Below the pieces are notes generated by a model. The model was not told where the DNA came from. It searched no databases and saw nothing but the letters and a program-made list of their open reading frames with translations. Both the position numbers and the translations under genes were made by a program. A stretch of 5,727 nucleotides of DNA from Spirochaetaceae bacterium (GTDB taxonomy: Bacteria; Spirochaetota; Spirochaetia; Spirochaetales_E; Spirochaetaceae_B), in the NCBI GenBank assembly GCA_003249275.1, contig QKJO01000064.1, positions 1 through 5,727 on the forward strand. The letters run 5' to 3'. Below, piece by piece: positions 1 to 5,727 of this stretch (position 1 is its first letter; the number at the start of each line of letters is the position of its first letter).

Positions 1-645
1 CGTGGAGGAAATCCGGTTCAGATTGTCCTGTATCAGACTGTTGGATCCGCCGGTCAGGTCACTGTGAATGTCGTTGTCCATATGCTTGAGATCGAAGAGA
101 AGGATGTCGATTTCCGGCAGGGCTTTTGCGAAATTTTCCCAGGGAATGGAACCGCAGGTTTCCACTGCGGTGGAGATGCCCATCTTTCTGCATCGGCCGG
201 CCACTTCGCGGACAAAATCCGGATACAATAAAGGTTCGCCTCCTCCGAAGGTCAGTCCCCCGCCTGAGTTTTTAAAGAAGACCGAATCCTTCTCCACCTC
301 CTGAACGATATCATCGGCTGTTTTCGGCGCCCCCAGGAGTTTCCAGGCCCCGGCATAGCAGACATCGGTGCATCGGCCGCAACGTGTGCAGAGTTCCCTG
401 TTCCGGACAATCCCTTTCCCCCGGGCTGACAGGGCCGATTCAGGACAGACCTGAACACATCGGCCGCAATGAATGCATTTCTCCTCATAACCGACAATCT
501 GAGGCTCCGGATCCTGGGATTCGGGATTCGAGCACCAGAGGCATCTGAGGGGACATCCTTTCAGGAATACCAGGGTTCTGATGCCCGGTCCGTCATGGAC
601 GCTGAATTTCTGAATGTCGAAAACGGGTGCCTGGAGTGTTTTCAT
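1..645 (-). CDS. Glycyl radical enzyme activating enzyme (radical SAM, 4Fe-4S), 3' end cut by window edge
   Basis: This is the activase that uses S-adenosylmethionine and a 4Fe-4S cluster to abstract a hydrogen from the catalytic glycine of its partner enzyme, here almost certainly the gene just upstream. Translation from the ATG at 645 stays open for 215 codons to the window edge. The family is usually about 300 residues, so roughly the last third is missing. The radical SAM motif CxxxCxxC is C31, C35, C38 (GCPLRCLWCSNPESQ). Two ferredoxin-type clusters follow: C57, C60, C63, C67 and C86, C89, C92, C96. These mark the long type of activase and are absent from the short pyruvate formate-lyase activase. 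The SAM-binding glycine motif is GGGEP at about 134-138, where SGGEP is commoner. DLKHMD at about 189-194 matches the conserved DLKxxD region. The start overlaps the enzyme stop as ATGA, and its only ribosome-site-like sequence (GGAAGG, about 13 bases upstream) is weak, so translational coupling is likely. The family call is firm; partner specificity is inferred from position. Confidence 0.97.
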   Translation of the reverse strand, partial: MKTLQAPVFDIQKFSVHDGPGIRTLVFLKGCPLRCLWCSNPESQDPEPQIVGYEEKCIHCGRCVQVCPESALSARGKGIVRNRELCTRCGRCTDVCYAGAWKLLGAPKTADDIVQEVEKDSVFFKNSGGGLTFGGGEPLLYPDFVREVAGRCRKMGISTAVETCGSIPWENFAKALPEIDILLFDLKHMDNDIHSDLTGGSNSLIQDNLNRISST

Positions 646-3155
646 GCGGTGAAATGTTCCTTCCGGTTCATGATGTCGTTCTGTACTTCCCGGGAGAGGT
701 CGGCGAAGTAGGCGCTGTAACCGGCAACCCTCACCAGAAGATTCGGATATTTTTCAGGATTATCCTGGGCATCCTTCAGGGTCTCGTTGCTTACCACGTT
801 GAACTGGATATGCCATCCACCCCGGTCCATGTAGGATCGGACCAGGGAGACAAGATTCTTCAATCCTCTTTCCCCGGCAAGAACCGATGGATTGAATTTT
901 ATATTGAGCATGCCTCCGTCCTGGTGCCGGGAATGATCGAAGGAGGTGACTGATTTTATCACTTCCGTGGGGGTCCTGTCGGTTCCCTGCTGGGGCGAGA
1001 TCCCCTCCGCCAATGGCATACCGGCTTTTCGGCCGGAGGGCAGGGCGCATACGGCCATACCCAGGGGTGTGTTGCCGGAAACCGGGTAGAGTCCGGAGGT
1101 TCCCGTGCAGCCCCGAAAGGTTTTGTATTTGACTACCTCCTCGGCGCAGAAGTCGGCAATATCTCTGGCGATGCTGTCTGCATATTCGTCATCCCAGCCG
1201 TATTTGGGGCTGCGGTTGAGGAGCATCAGCCGCAGATCCTCGTGGCCCTGAAAATCGTTTTCCAGGGCGGATAATAGCGCATCCATGGTGATCAGCTTCT
1301 CATCGAAAACATATTTTCTGATGGCTGCCAGGGAGTTCGCCGTATCGGCTATGCCGGTGTACTGGGGAGCAGGTCCCACATTATACAGCGCGCCGCCCTT
1401 CAGATAATCGATTCCGGTGTCCACAGGTCCTTCCAGAATGGATGAGATATACGGTTCCGGGCAGAGCTCGGAATGGACCTTTTCTATGATCATTGTGGAA
1501 ATAAAGACATGTTTGGTCAGATTGGCGATCTGCTCCGTGAAGGCCGCCCATAGTTCCTCATAGGACTGAAAACGGCGGGAATCCCCGGTGGCCAGCCCCC
1601 AGCGTTTTTCCGATTTGACCAGCTGGGAGTTTCCGTCAAACAGAGCCCATTCAAGACAGGACCCGAGGTTCAGGGGACCGGCATCACTGTACTTCCACAT
1701 TTTGCCGGCCACCATGGATTCACTGCATCCCCGGATCTCATAATCATAGGCATCTTCGATGGTCGTTCCGGCGGAAAGCATCATCCGGATCCCCACATCA
1801 TCGTTATGAAACTGGGGCATTCCCCCTCCGTTTCGGACAACTTCGGCGGCCTTCATCAGGAGTTTTTCCGGGCTGTTCTTGTGAACCCGAAGAGACAGGG
1901 AGGGGCTTACCAGCCGGACATTGCTGGTGGCTTCCAGACACTTGAAGGAGAGTTCGTTGGTGGCGTCCAGCCCTTCCCGGGTCAGACCGCCCACGCTGAC
2001 CATCTGCGTCACCATGTATCCGGCTACATATTTGGCTGTTTTATCGGCGCCGATGGGGATGACTTCGGCATTTTTTATCCAGAGACATTCTATCAGCTCC
2101 TGGACCTGTTCTTCTGTAATTCTGCCTTCGGTCAGATCCTTTTTGTAATAGGGGTACATATACTGGTCGAACCGGCCCAGGCCGAAACTGGCACCGCACT
2201 GTACCATTTTGGTTCCCATCTGGATAAACCAGCAGGCCTGGGCAGCTTCATGAAACGTTTCTGCCGGGTTATAGGGAACTCTTCCGCAGACATCGGCGAT
2301 TTTCAGCAGCTCCTTTTTCCGCTGGGCATCCGTCTCGGATTCCGCCAGCCTGCGGGCTTCGGCGGCATGACGTTCTCCCAGGATTTTCATGCCCCGGCAG
2401 CAGAGGAGTATGGAATTCAGGAAGGCGATTTTTTCATGGTCCCGGGCGTTTAAATAGGAAAGTGTTTTCAGGGTTTTTTCTGCCTGCTCTTCCACCCCCC
2501 GAAAGCCGATGGTCAGAAGCCTTTTCAGTCCCGGGGCATTATGGCCGACCCCCCGAAGGGACTTCTGTACCTCCCCGGCGAATTCCGTGCCATAGGTCAG
2601 GCGTCTGGTTTCTTCAGGCAGATTGCCGATGACATGTTCGAAGACCGATTTTCCGCGCCAGTAGGGGATAATCTCCTCGGCCAGTTCTTTCTTCTGTTCC
2701 TCGCTGATGAGATAGGGATCCTGGGGGCGGGAAGAAAGGGTATCAAGTTCCTCAAGCACCCATTCCCAGGAATAATCCGGAGCCACCATGGCATACTTGG
2801 GCCGGCAACCGGGGTTTCCGATGATCAGCTCATCCTGCTGAATCACAATGGGCTTCTCTTCACAGTATTTTAAAAACGCCTTTCCTCTCCGGATGGAGAC
2901 GGGTTCTCCCTCGGTTGCCTGGTAGACATCCGTATAGATCCTGGCCCTGTGAGTACAGATGGTGGTCTTGTTCAAAAAATACTGCTTCCGCAGCCGGTGG
3001 ATCCTTTCGGTGCAGCCGAGTTTTTCCAGATTATCAAAATCACTTCTTTTGAACTGGGGGGCCACCGGTTCGGTGACGGTAAATTTTTCATCCGGAAGGG
3101 GATGATAGGGAGTTATGGGGGCAATTCTGTCCGGAGAGAATGATTTCTGGGTCAT
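642..3155 (-). CDS. Glycyl radical enzyme of the dehydratase/lyase/decarboxylase branch, substrate unassigned
   Basis: This cytoplasmic, oxygen-sensitive enzyme carries its catalytic radical on a C-terminal glycine; in this branch the radical passes to a cysteine and then to the substrate. From the ATG at 3155 it is complete at 837 residues, a usual family length. The core starts near CTERIHRLRKQYF (48-60). The active-site loop is GCSES at 476-480, with thiyl C477 and likely base E479. The C-terminal glycyl domain has LPSGRKAG (705-712), HIQFNVV (782-788) and RVAGYSAYF, with radical G812. The single cysteine followed by glutamate excludes pyruvate formate-lyase, which has Cys-Cys. No small-subunit gene lies between this gene and the activase, which argues against hydroxyphenylacetate decarboxylase and benzylsuccinate synthase. 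The start at 3155 has AGGAGG eight bases upstream; the in-frame ATG at 3212 has no ribosome site and would translate a perfect hairpin. About 47 residues precede the core, and I see no clear microcompartment-targeting helix in them. The neighbouring TRAP genes suggest an imported anionic substrate such as a sulfonate or carboxylate, but this is inference. Confidence 0.97.
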   Translation of the reverse strand: MTQKSFSPDRIAPITPYHPLPDEKFTVTEPVAPQFKRSDFDNLEKLGCTERIHRLRKQYFLNKTTICTHRARIYTDVYQATEGEPVSIRRGKAFLKYCEEKPIVIQQDELIIGNPGCRPKYAMVAPDYSWEWVLEELDTLSSRPQDPYLISEEQKKELAEEIIPYWRGKSVFEHVIGNLPEETRRLTYGTEFAGEVQKSLRGVGHNAPGLKRLLTIGFRGVEEQAEKTLKTLSYLNARDHEKIAFLNSILLCCRGMKILGERHAAEARRLAESETDAQRKKELLKIADVCGRVPYNPAETFHEAAQACWFIQMGTKMVQCGASFGLGRFDQYMYPYYKKDLTEGRITEEQVQELIECLWIKNAEVIPIGADKTAKYVAGYMVTQMVSVGGLTREGLDATNELSFKCLEATSNVRLVSPSLSLRVHKNSPEKLLMKAAEVVRNGGGMPQFHNDDVGIRMMLSAGTTIEDAYDYEIRGCSESMVAGKMWKYSDAGPLNLGSCLEWALFDGNSQLVKSEKRWGLATGDSRRFQSYEELWAAFTEQIANLTKHVFISTMIIEKVHSELCPEPYISSILEGPVDTGIDYLKGGALYNVGPAPQYTGIADTANSLAAIRKYVFDEKLITMDALLSALENDFQGHEDLRLMLLNRSPKYGWDDEYADSIARDIADFCAEEVVKYKTFRGCTGTSGLYPVSGNTPLGMAVCALPSGRKAGMPLAEGISPQQGTDRTPTEVIKSVTSFDHSRHQDGGMLNIKFNPSVLAGERGLKNLVSLVRSYMDRGGWHIQFNVVSNETLKDAQDNPEKYPNLLVRVAGYSAYFADLSREVQNDIMNRKEHFTA

Positions 3156-3162
3156 ACTTCTG

Positions 3163-3182
3163 TCCTCCTGTTTTCTGGAGAA
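3163..3182 (-). promoter_or_regulatory. Ribosome binding site of the glycyl radical enzyme, possibly in a short hairpin
   Basis: On the minus strand AGGAGG (3169-3164) lies eight bases before the ATG at 3155. This near-ideal site decides the start in favour of 3155. TTCTCC (3182-3177) can pair with GGAGGA (3168-3163) across an eight-base loop, with five Watson-Crick pairs and one G-T pair. Most of the ribosome site would then be masked. The ribosome site is clear; the hairpin is weak and may be chance. Confidence 0.75.
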
Positions 3183-3183
3183 G

Positions 3184-3207
3184 GCTCCCTGTCGGGGGAC
3201 AGGGAGC
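3184..3207 (-). repeat. Perfect 10-bp inverted repeat (hairpin) between dctM and the glycyl radical enzyme gene
   Basis: On the minus strand GCTCCCTGTC (3207-3198) and GACAGGGAGC (3193-3184) form a perfect, GC-rich 10-bp stem with a CCCC loop. It sits in the 100-base gap after the large TRAP subunit, about 29 bases before the enzyme start. No U-run follows it in the transcript, so it is not a standard intrinsic terminator. An RNA stability or processing element, or an attenuator, are possible roles; none is shown by the sequence. On the plus strand a moderately T-rich stretch follows it, but no plus-strand gene ends there. Confidence 0.8.
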
Positions 3208-3255
3208 TTCATTGCTTTCTGAGTCTTTTCTGGAATTCGTTCTGAAAAACCGGGT

Positions 3256-4539
3256 TCAGCTGGCTCCCATCAGAAGATTCGGAAGCCACAGTACCGTCTG
3301 CGGGATATAGGTGATAATAAAAAGAACGACGACGAGGATTACCATGAAAGGAACCAGGGCGCGAATCACCTTCTCAAATTTTACCTGGGCGATATCGGCG
3401 ACGATATAGGCACAGATTCCCACCGGCGGGGTTATCAGTCCGATGTTGTTTGCCAGACTCTGAACAACGCCGAAGTGGACCAGATCGATTCCCGTCAGTT
3501 TGAGAACAGGAAGAAGAACGGGAATCACGATCAGAACGATGCTCAACCCTTCCATAAAGCAGCCCAAAACCAGAATGAGAATATCAATGATGAACAGGAT
3601 GACATATTTGTTGCTGCTGACGGCAAACAGGAGTTTTGCCAGTTTGGCGGGGATCCCCTCATAGGTCAGAATCCATCCGAAGACGAAGGCAAAGGAGACG
3701 ATAAGCATCAGCTTGCTGCAGCCCTTTCCCACTTCCACAAAAATGGAGACCAGTTTTTTCAGACCGATTTCCTTGTAGACGCAGGTTCCCAGAAAGATGG
3801 CGTATAGAATGGCGAAGACCGCCGCCTCCGTGGGGGTGACAATGCCGGTGATGATCCCTCCCAGAATGATCACCGGGGTGAGCATCGGGACGACAGCAAG
3901 CTTGAAAGAGGAAAAGAGCTGTCGGAAGGTCGGTTTGGGATAGGTTTTGTAGGAATGCTTCCGGGCGATAAGGTAGACCACCAGCATCATACCGGCGGAC
4001 ATGATGAAGGCCGGGATGGCTCCTCCTATAAACAGCCTGCCAATAGAGGCTCCGGTGAGTGAACCGTAAAGCACAAAGCCGATACTCGGGGGCATAATCG
4101 GGCCGACTGTTGAGGACGCGGCGGTAACGGCAGCGGAAAAGGCCGGATCATATTTTTCTTTCTTCATGTATTCGATTTCGATGGTGCCCAGGCCCGCACT
4201 GTCTGCCGTGGCAGAGCCGGACATTCCCGCAAAAATGAGACTGGTGACGATGTTTACATGCCCCAGTCCTCCGGGGATATGTCCCACCAGGGTTTTGGCA
4301 AAATCGAACAGCCGATGGGTTACACCCCCCATATTCATGATCATTCCGGCCAGCATAAAGAGAGGAATGGCCAAAAGAGGGAAGGAGTCAAAGGCGCTCA
4401 GCATTATCTGGGAAAATGTCTCCAGGGGAACACCATTGGAAATAAAATAATAGGCACAGGAGAGTCCCAGACTGAAGGCAATGGGTACTTTTATTACCAT
4501 GAGGATAAGAAAAATGACCATAAAAAGCCAGCTGTTCAC
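3256..4539 (-). CDS. dctM: TRAP transporter large membrane subunit (DctM family)
   Basis: This is the large inner-membrane subunit that forms the transport channel of a tripartite ATP-independent periplasmic transporter. It moves substrate inward on a sodium or proton gradient, together with the small subunit and the binding protein. The 427-residue length is standard, and the protein is hydrophobic along almost its whole length, consistent with the family's dozen or so membrane segments. Family hallmarks are IPLFMLAG (58-65), FAGMSGSATADSAGLGTI (103-120), AASSTVGPIMPPS (140-152), GIVTPTEAA (232-240) and NNIGLITPPVG (364-374). The last two are the paired TP-containing loops of the two halves of the protein. 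Translation starts at a GTG, because AGGAGG lies exactly eight bases upstream at 4553-4548; the next in-frame ATG, at residue 7, would cut into the first membrane segment. The gene is 50 bases after the small-subunit gene and 100 before the enzyme gene. The symbol is the family name and does not imply C4-dicarboxylate as substrate. Confidence 0.97.
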   Translation of the reverse strand: MNSWLFMVIFLILMVIKVPIAFSLGLSCAYYFISNGVPLETFSQIMLSAFDSFPLLAIPLFMLAGMIMNMGGVTHRLFDFAKTLVGHIPGGLGHVNIVTSLIFAGMSGSATADSAGLGTIEIEYMKKEKYDPAFSAAVTAASSTVGPIMPPSIGFVLYGSLTGASIGRLFIGGAIPAFIMSAGMMLVVYLIARKHSYKTYPKPTFRQLFSSFKLAVVPMLTPVIILGGIITGIVTPTEAAVFAILYAIFLGTCVYKEIGLKKLVSIFVEVGKGCSKLMLIVSFAFVFGWILTYEGIPAKLAKLLFAVSSNKYVILFIIDILILVLGCFMEGLSIVLIVIPVLLPVLKLTGIDLVHFGVVQSLANNIGLITPPVGICAYIVADIAQVKFEKVIRALVPFMVILVVVLFIITYIPQTVLWLPNLLMGAS

Positions 4540-4544
4540 TGATT

Positions 4545-4561
4545 AATCCTCCTTAAGGATT
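4545..4561 (-). promoter_or_regulatory. Ribosome binding site of dctM inside a small hairpin
   Basis: On the minus strand AGGAGG (4553-4548) lies eight bases before the GTG start at 4539. AATCCT (4561-4556) pairs perfectly with AGGATT (4550-4545) across a five-base loop, so half of the ribosome site is in the stem and half in the loop. The ribosome site is firm. A six-pair hairpin can arise by chance, so regulation by it is only a possibility. Confidence 0.6.
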
Positions 4562-4589
4562 TCTTCAAACGGGGCGACGTGGAATCCGT

Positions 4590-5060
4590 TTATTCTTTCG
4601 ACGAATCCGCAGGTTTAATGATGGAGAGTATGGAATAGTACAGGATTCCGGCGAATCCAATCAGGATGGAGACGCTGAATACCGCCATGGGAAGACGGAG
4701 CGCTATGGATTTCATTCCTGTTTGGGAGGATATTAGTTTCAGGCTGCTTATCAGCACAACGATGCTCAAGGCCAGGATTAATACTTTTATCAGAATATCC
4801 ACAATCCGCTGTACCGCCGGAGGCATTTTCCCGAAGAAGAAATCCACCTCCAGATGCGATTTTTCCAGAGAGGCCAGGGCGCTGCCGACAAAAGCCAGCC
4901 AGCAGAAAAGAAGCCGGGCGATCTCTTCCGTCCAGGACAGGGCGCTTCCCAGAACATAGCGGCAGAAGATTTGGAGTATGATGCTCAGGACGATTCCTGC
5001 AAACGAGAGGAAAAGTACCACGGAGAATAACCGGCTGGAGTTCTTGGTAAAAGTATTCAT
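4590..5060 (-). CDS. dctQ: TRAP transporter small membrane subunit (DctQ family)
   Basis: This is the small integral membrane partner of the large TRAP subunit. At 156 residues it has the usual length and four predicted membrane segments, at about 11-32, 46-65, 86-110 and 124-148. The family signature is clear: FCRYVLGSALSWTEEIARL (32-50), then FCWLAFVGSA (52-61) and a loop with SHLEVDFF (68-75). The ATG at 5060 begins a short polar N-terminus just before the first membrane segment. AAGGA lies ten bases upstream, which is slightly far. An ATG at 5067 is in another frame and too close to that site. The gene lies 80 bases after the binding-protein gene, with a long hairpin in the gap, and 50 bases before dctM. 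Separate small and large subunit genes, instead of a fusion, are the common TRAP arrangement. Confidence 0.96.
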   Translation of the reverse strand: MNTFTKNSSRLFSVVLFLSFAGIVLSIILQIFCRYVLGSALSWTEEIARLLFCWLAFVGSALASLEKSHLEVDFFFGKMPPAVQRIVDILIKVLILALSIVVLISSLKLISSQTGMKSIALRLPMAVFSVSILIGFAGILYYSILSIIKPADSSKE

Positions 5061-5078
5061 TGTTCATTGATCCTTATT

Positions 5079-5113
5079 ATAAGATTTCCAGACTGTACAT
5101 CTGGAAATCTTAT
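5079..5113 (-). repeat. Perfect 14-bp inverted repeat (hairpin) between dctP and dctQ
   Basis: On the minus strand ATAAGATTTCCAGA (5113-5100) and TCTGGAAATCTTAT (5092-5079) form a perfect 14-bp stem around the seven-base loop TGTACAG. It starts 27 bases after the binding-protein stop codon and ends just before the dctQ ribosome site. No U-run follows, so a full intrinsic terminator is unlikely. Hairpins at this place in transporter operons can protect the upstream message and so raise binding-protein levels over membrane subunits. That role is inferred from position. A protein-binding palindrome is the alternative. Confidence 0.85.
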
Positions 5114-5140
5114 TATGAATAACCTGCTTAGATTGTATTA

Positions 5141-5727
5141 CTATTTTCCCAGCTGAGCCAGAATCTTTTCTACCAGCCCGGCTTCCCAAAGGCCTGTAGC
5201 CTCCGTTCTTAAGGGAGCAGCAGGGATGACGGCGTTTCTCCAGACGGCGTTATCCACTTCCCACACCTTGACCCCTTCATTCTTCAGGAGCTGAATATAC
5301 TCGTCGGATTTCTTTTCAAGCTCCGCCTGATACCATTTGCCGGCTTCGCTGATGGAAGCGCTGATGATATCCTGCTGTTCCTTGGTCAAAGAAAGCCACC
5401 ATTTGTTGTTTACCACGACCACGGTGTCTTCAATATTGTGGCTGGAGAGAGTCAGGTTCTTGGCCACTTCATAAAACTTCATGTTGTAGAGAGATTCCAC
5501 GTGGTTTTCGCAGCCGTCGACAACACCCTGCTTGAGGGCGAGGTAAACTTCGCCGAATGCGATGGGAGTGGGAGAGGCGCCCAGGGTGGCAATGCTCTCC
5601 ATGAAAGAAGGCGATTCGGGAACCCGGATTTTCATTCCCTTCAGCTCCTCAAGGGTTCTTACCGGTTCCTTGGTCAGGAAATGGCGCTGAAGCCGGGTCC
5701 AGTCCGCATTGATAATCCGCAGTCCGT
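5141..5727 (-). CDS. dctP: TRAP transporter periplasmic substrate-binding protein (DctP family), 5' end cut by window edge
   Basis: This is the periplasmic receptor that binds the substrate and hands it to the two membrane subunits. The frame stays open to the right edge, leaving 194 C-terminal residues of a protein that is usually about 320-340. The signal peptide and first lobe are therefore outside the window. The ATG at 5635 is internal, because family sequence continues upstream of it (TKEPVRTLEELKGMKIRVPES). The arginine in KIRVPES is the conserved position that, in characterised members, makes a salt bridge to the substrate's acidic group, so the ligand is probably an anion. Further family blocks are GASPTPIAFGEVYLALKQGVVDG, then ENHVES, KFYEVAKNLTLSSH and VNNKWWLSL. 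The usual DGQEN is DGCEN here. The ligand cannot be named from this fragment. The 80-base gap to dctQ and shared strand indicate one operon. Confidence 0.95.
   Translation of the reverse strand, partial: GLRIINADWTRLQRHFLTKEPVRTLEELKGMKIRVPESPSFMESIATLGASPTPIAFGEVYLALKQGVVDGCENHVESLYNMKFYEVAKNLTLSSHNIEDTVVVVNNKWWLSLTKEQQDIISASISEAGKWYQAELEKKSDEYIQLLKNEGVKVWEVDNAVWRNAVIPAAPLRTEATGLWEAGLVEKILAQLGK

Noticed and set aside
183..470. A threefold repeated CATCGGCCG motif as a possible regulatory site
   Set aside because: Two copies encode the Cys-Gly-Arg-Cys of the two ferredoxin clusters and the third encodes Gly-Arg-Cys, so protein coding explains the repeat.
252..497. An 81-codon minus-strand frame inside the activase
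   Set aside because: The true frame there encodes the ferredoxin-type cysteine clusters and is continuous from 645 to the edge.
1806..2453. A 215-codon plus-strand open frame opposite the glycyl radical enzyme gene
   Set aside because: It lies wholly inside a strongly conserved gene on the other strand, has no recognisable domain, and is explained as an antisense shadow.
642..3155. Pyruvate formate-lyase
   Set aside because: The active site has one cysteine followed by Ser-Glu (GCSES), not Cys-Cys, and the activase carries extra ferredoxin clusters that the pyruvate formate-lyase activase lacks.
3184..3207. Intrinsic transcription terminator after dctM
   Set aside because: In the transcribed direction the stem is followed by a mixed sequence, not a U-run, and the downstream genes fit the same operon.
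4615..5067. A 150-codon minus-strand frame overlapping dctQ
   Set aside because: It is out of frame with a clear DctQ protein, rich in arginine and proline, and lacks membrane segments or a known domain.
5141..5635. A complete short protein starting at the ATG at 5635
   Set aside because: The same frame continues upstream with DctP-family sequence to the window edge, so this ATG is internal and the gene is simply cut by the window.

Overview
The window is one strand-uniform gene cluster read entirely from the minus strand, so transcription runs from the right edge to the left edge. In transcript order it holds: the 3' part of a TRAP-transporter periplasmic binding protein (5727-5141, 5' end outside the window), the small TRAP membrane subunit (5060-4590), the large TRAP membrane subunit (4539-3256), a complete glycyl radical enzyme (3155-642) and the N-terminal 215 codons of its radical SAM activating enzyme (645-1, 3' end outside the window). 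Gaps are 80, 50 and 100 bases, and the last two genes overlap by four bases (ATGA). No promoter, terminator, RNA gene, mobile element or CRISPR is visible, and no stretch over 100 bases lacks a gene.

The genes suggest an uptake-and-cleavage module. A secondary transporter that uses a binding protein and an ion gradient brings in a small anionic organic compound. An oxygen-sensitive radical enzyme then cleaves or dehydrates it, after a dedicated activase has put a radical on the enzyme's C-terminal glycine. The enzyme has the Cys-x-Glu active-site layout (GCSES) of the dehydratase/lyase/decarboxylase branch of the family, not the Cys-Cys of pyruvate formate-lyase. I cannot assign its substrate. 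A TRAP transporter next to a glycyl radical enzyme and its activase recalls the isethionate and dihydroxypropanesulfonate C-S lyase loci of sulfite-respiring bacteria. However, only some of the substrate residues I remember from isethionate lyase look conserved, so the enzyme may be a different or undescribed subtype.

Two strong inverted repeats lie in the two longer intergenic gaps, and short hairpins overlap two ribosome binding sites. These could set the differing amounts of binding protein, membrane subunits and enzyme made from one transcript.

The organism must be a strict or facultative anaerobe, because glycyl radical enzymes are destroyed by oxygen. Base composition looks moderate (a little over half G+C by eye), with strong AGGAGG ribosome binding sites. 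This would fit an anaerobic spirochaete, a desulfobacterium or a clostridial-type bacterium, and the window alone does not separate these.
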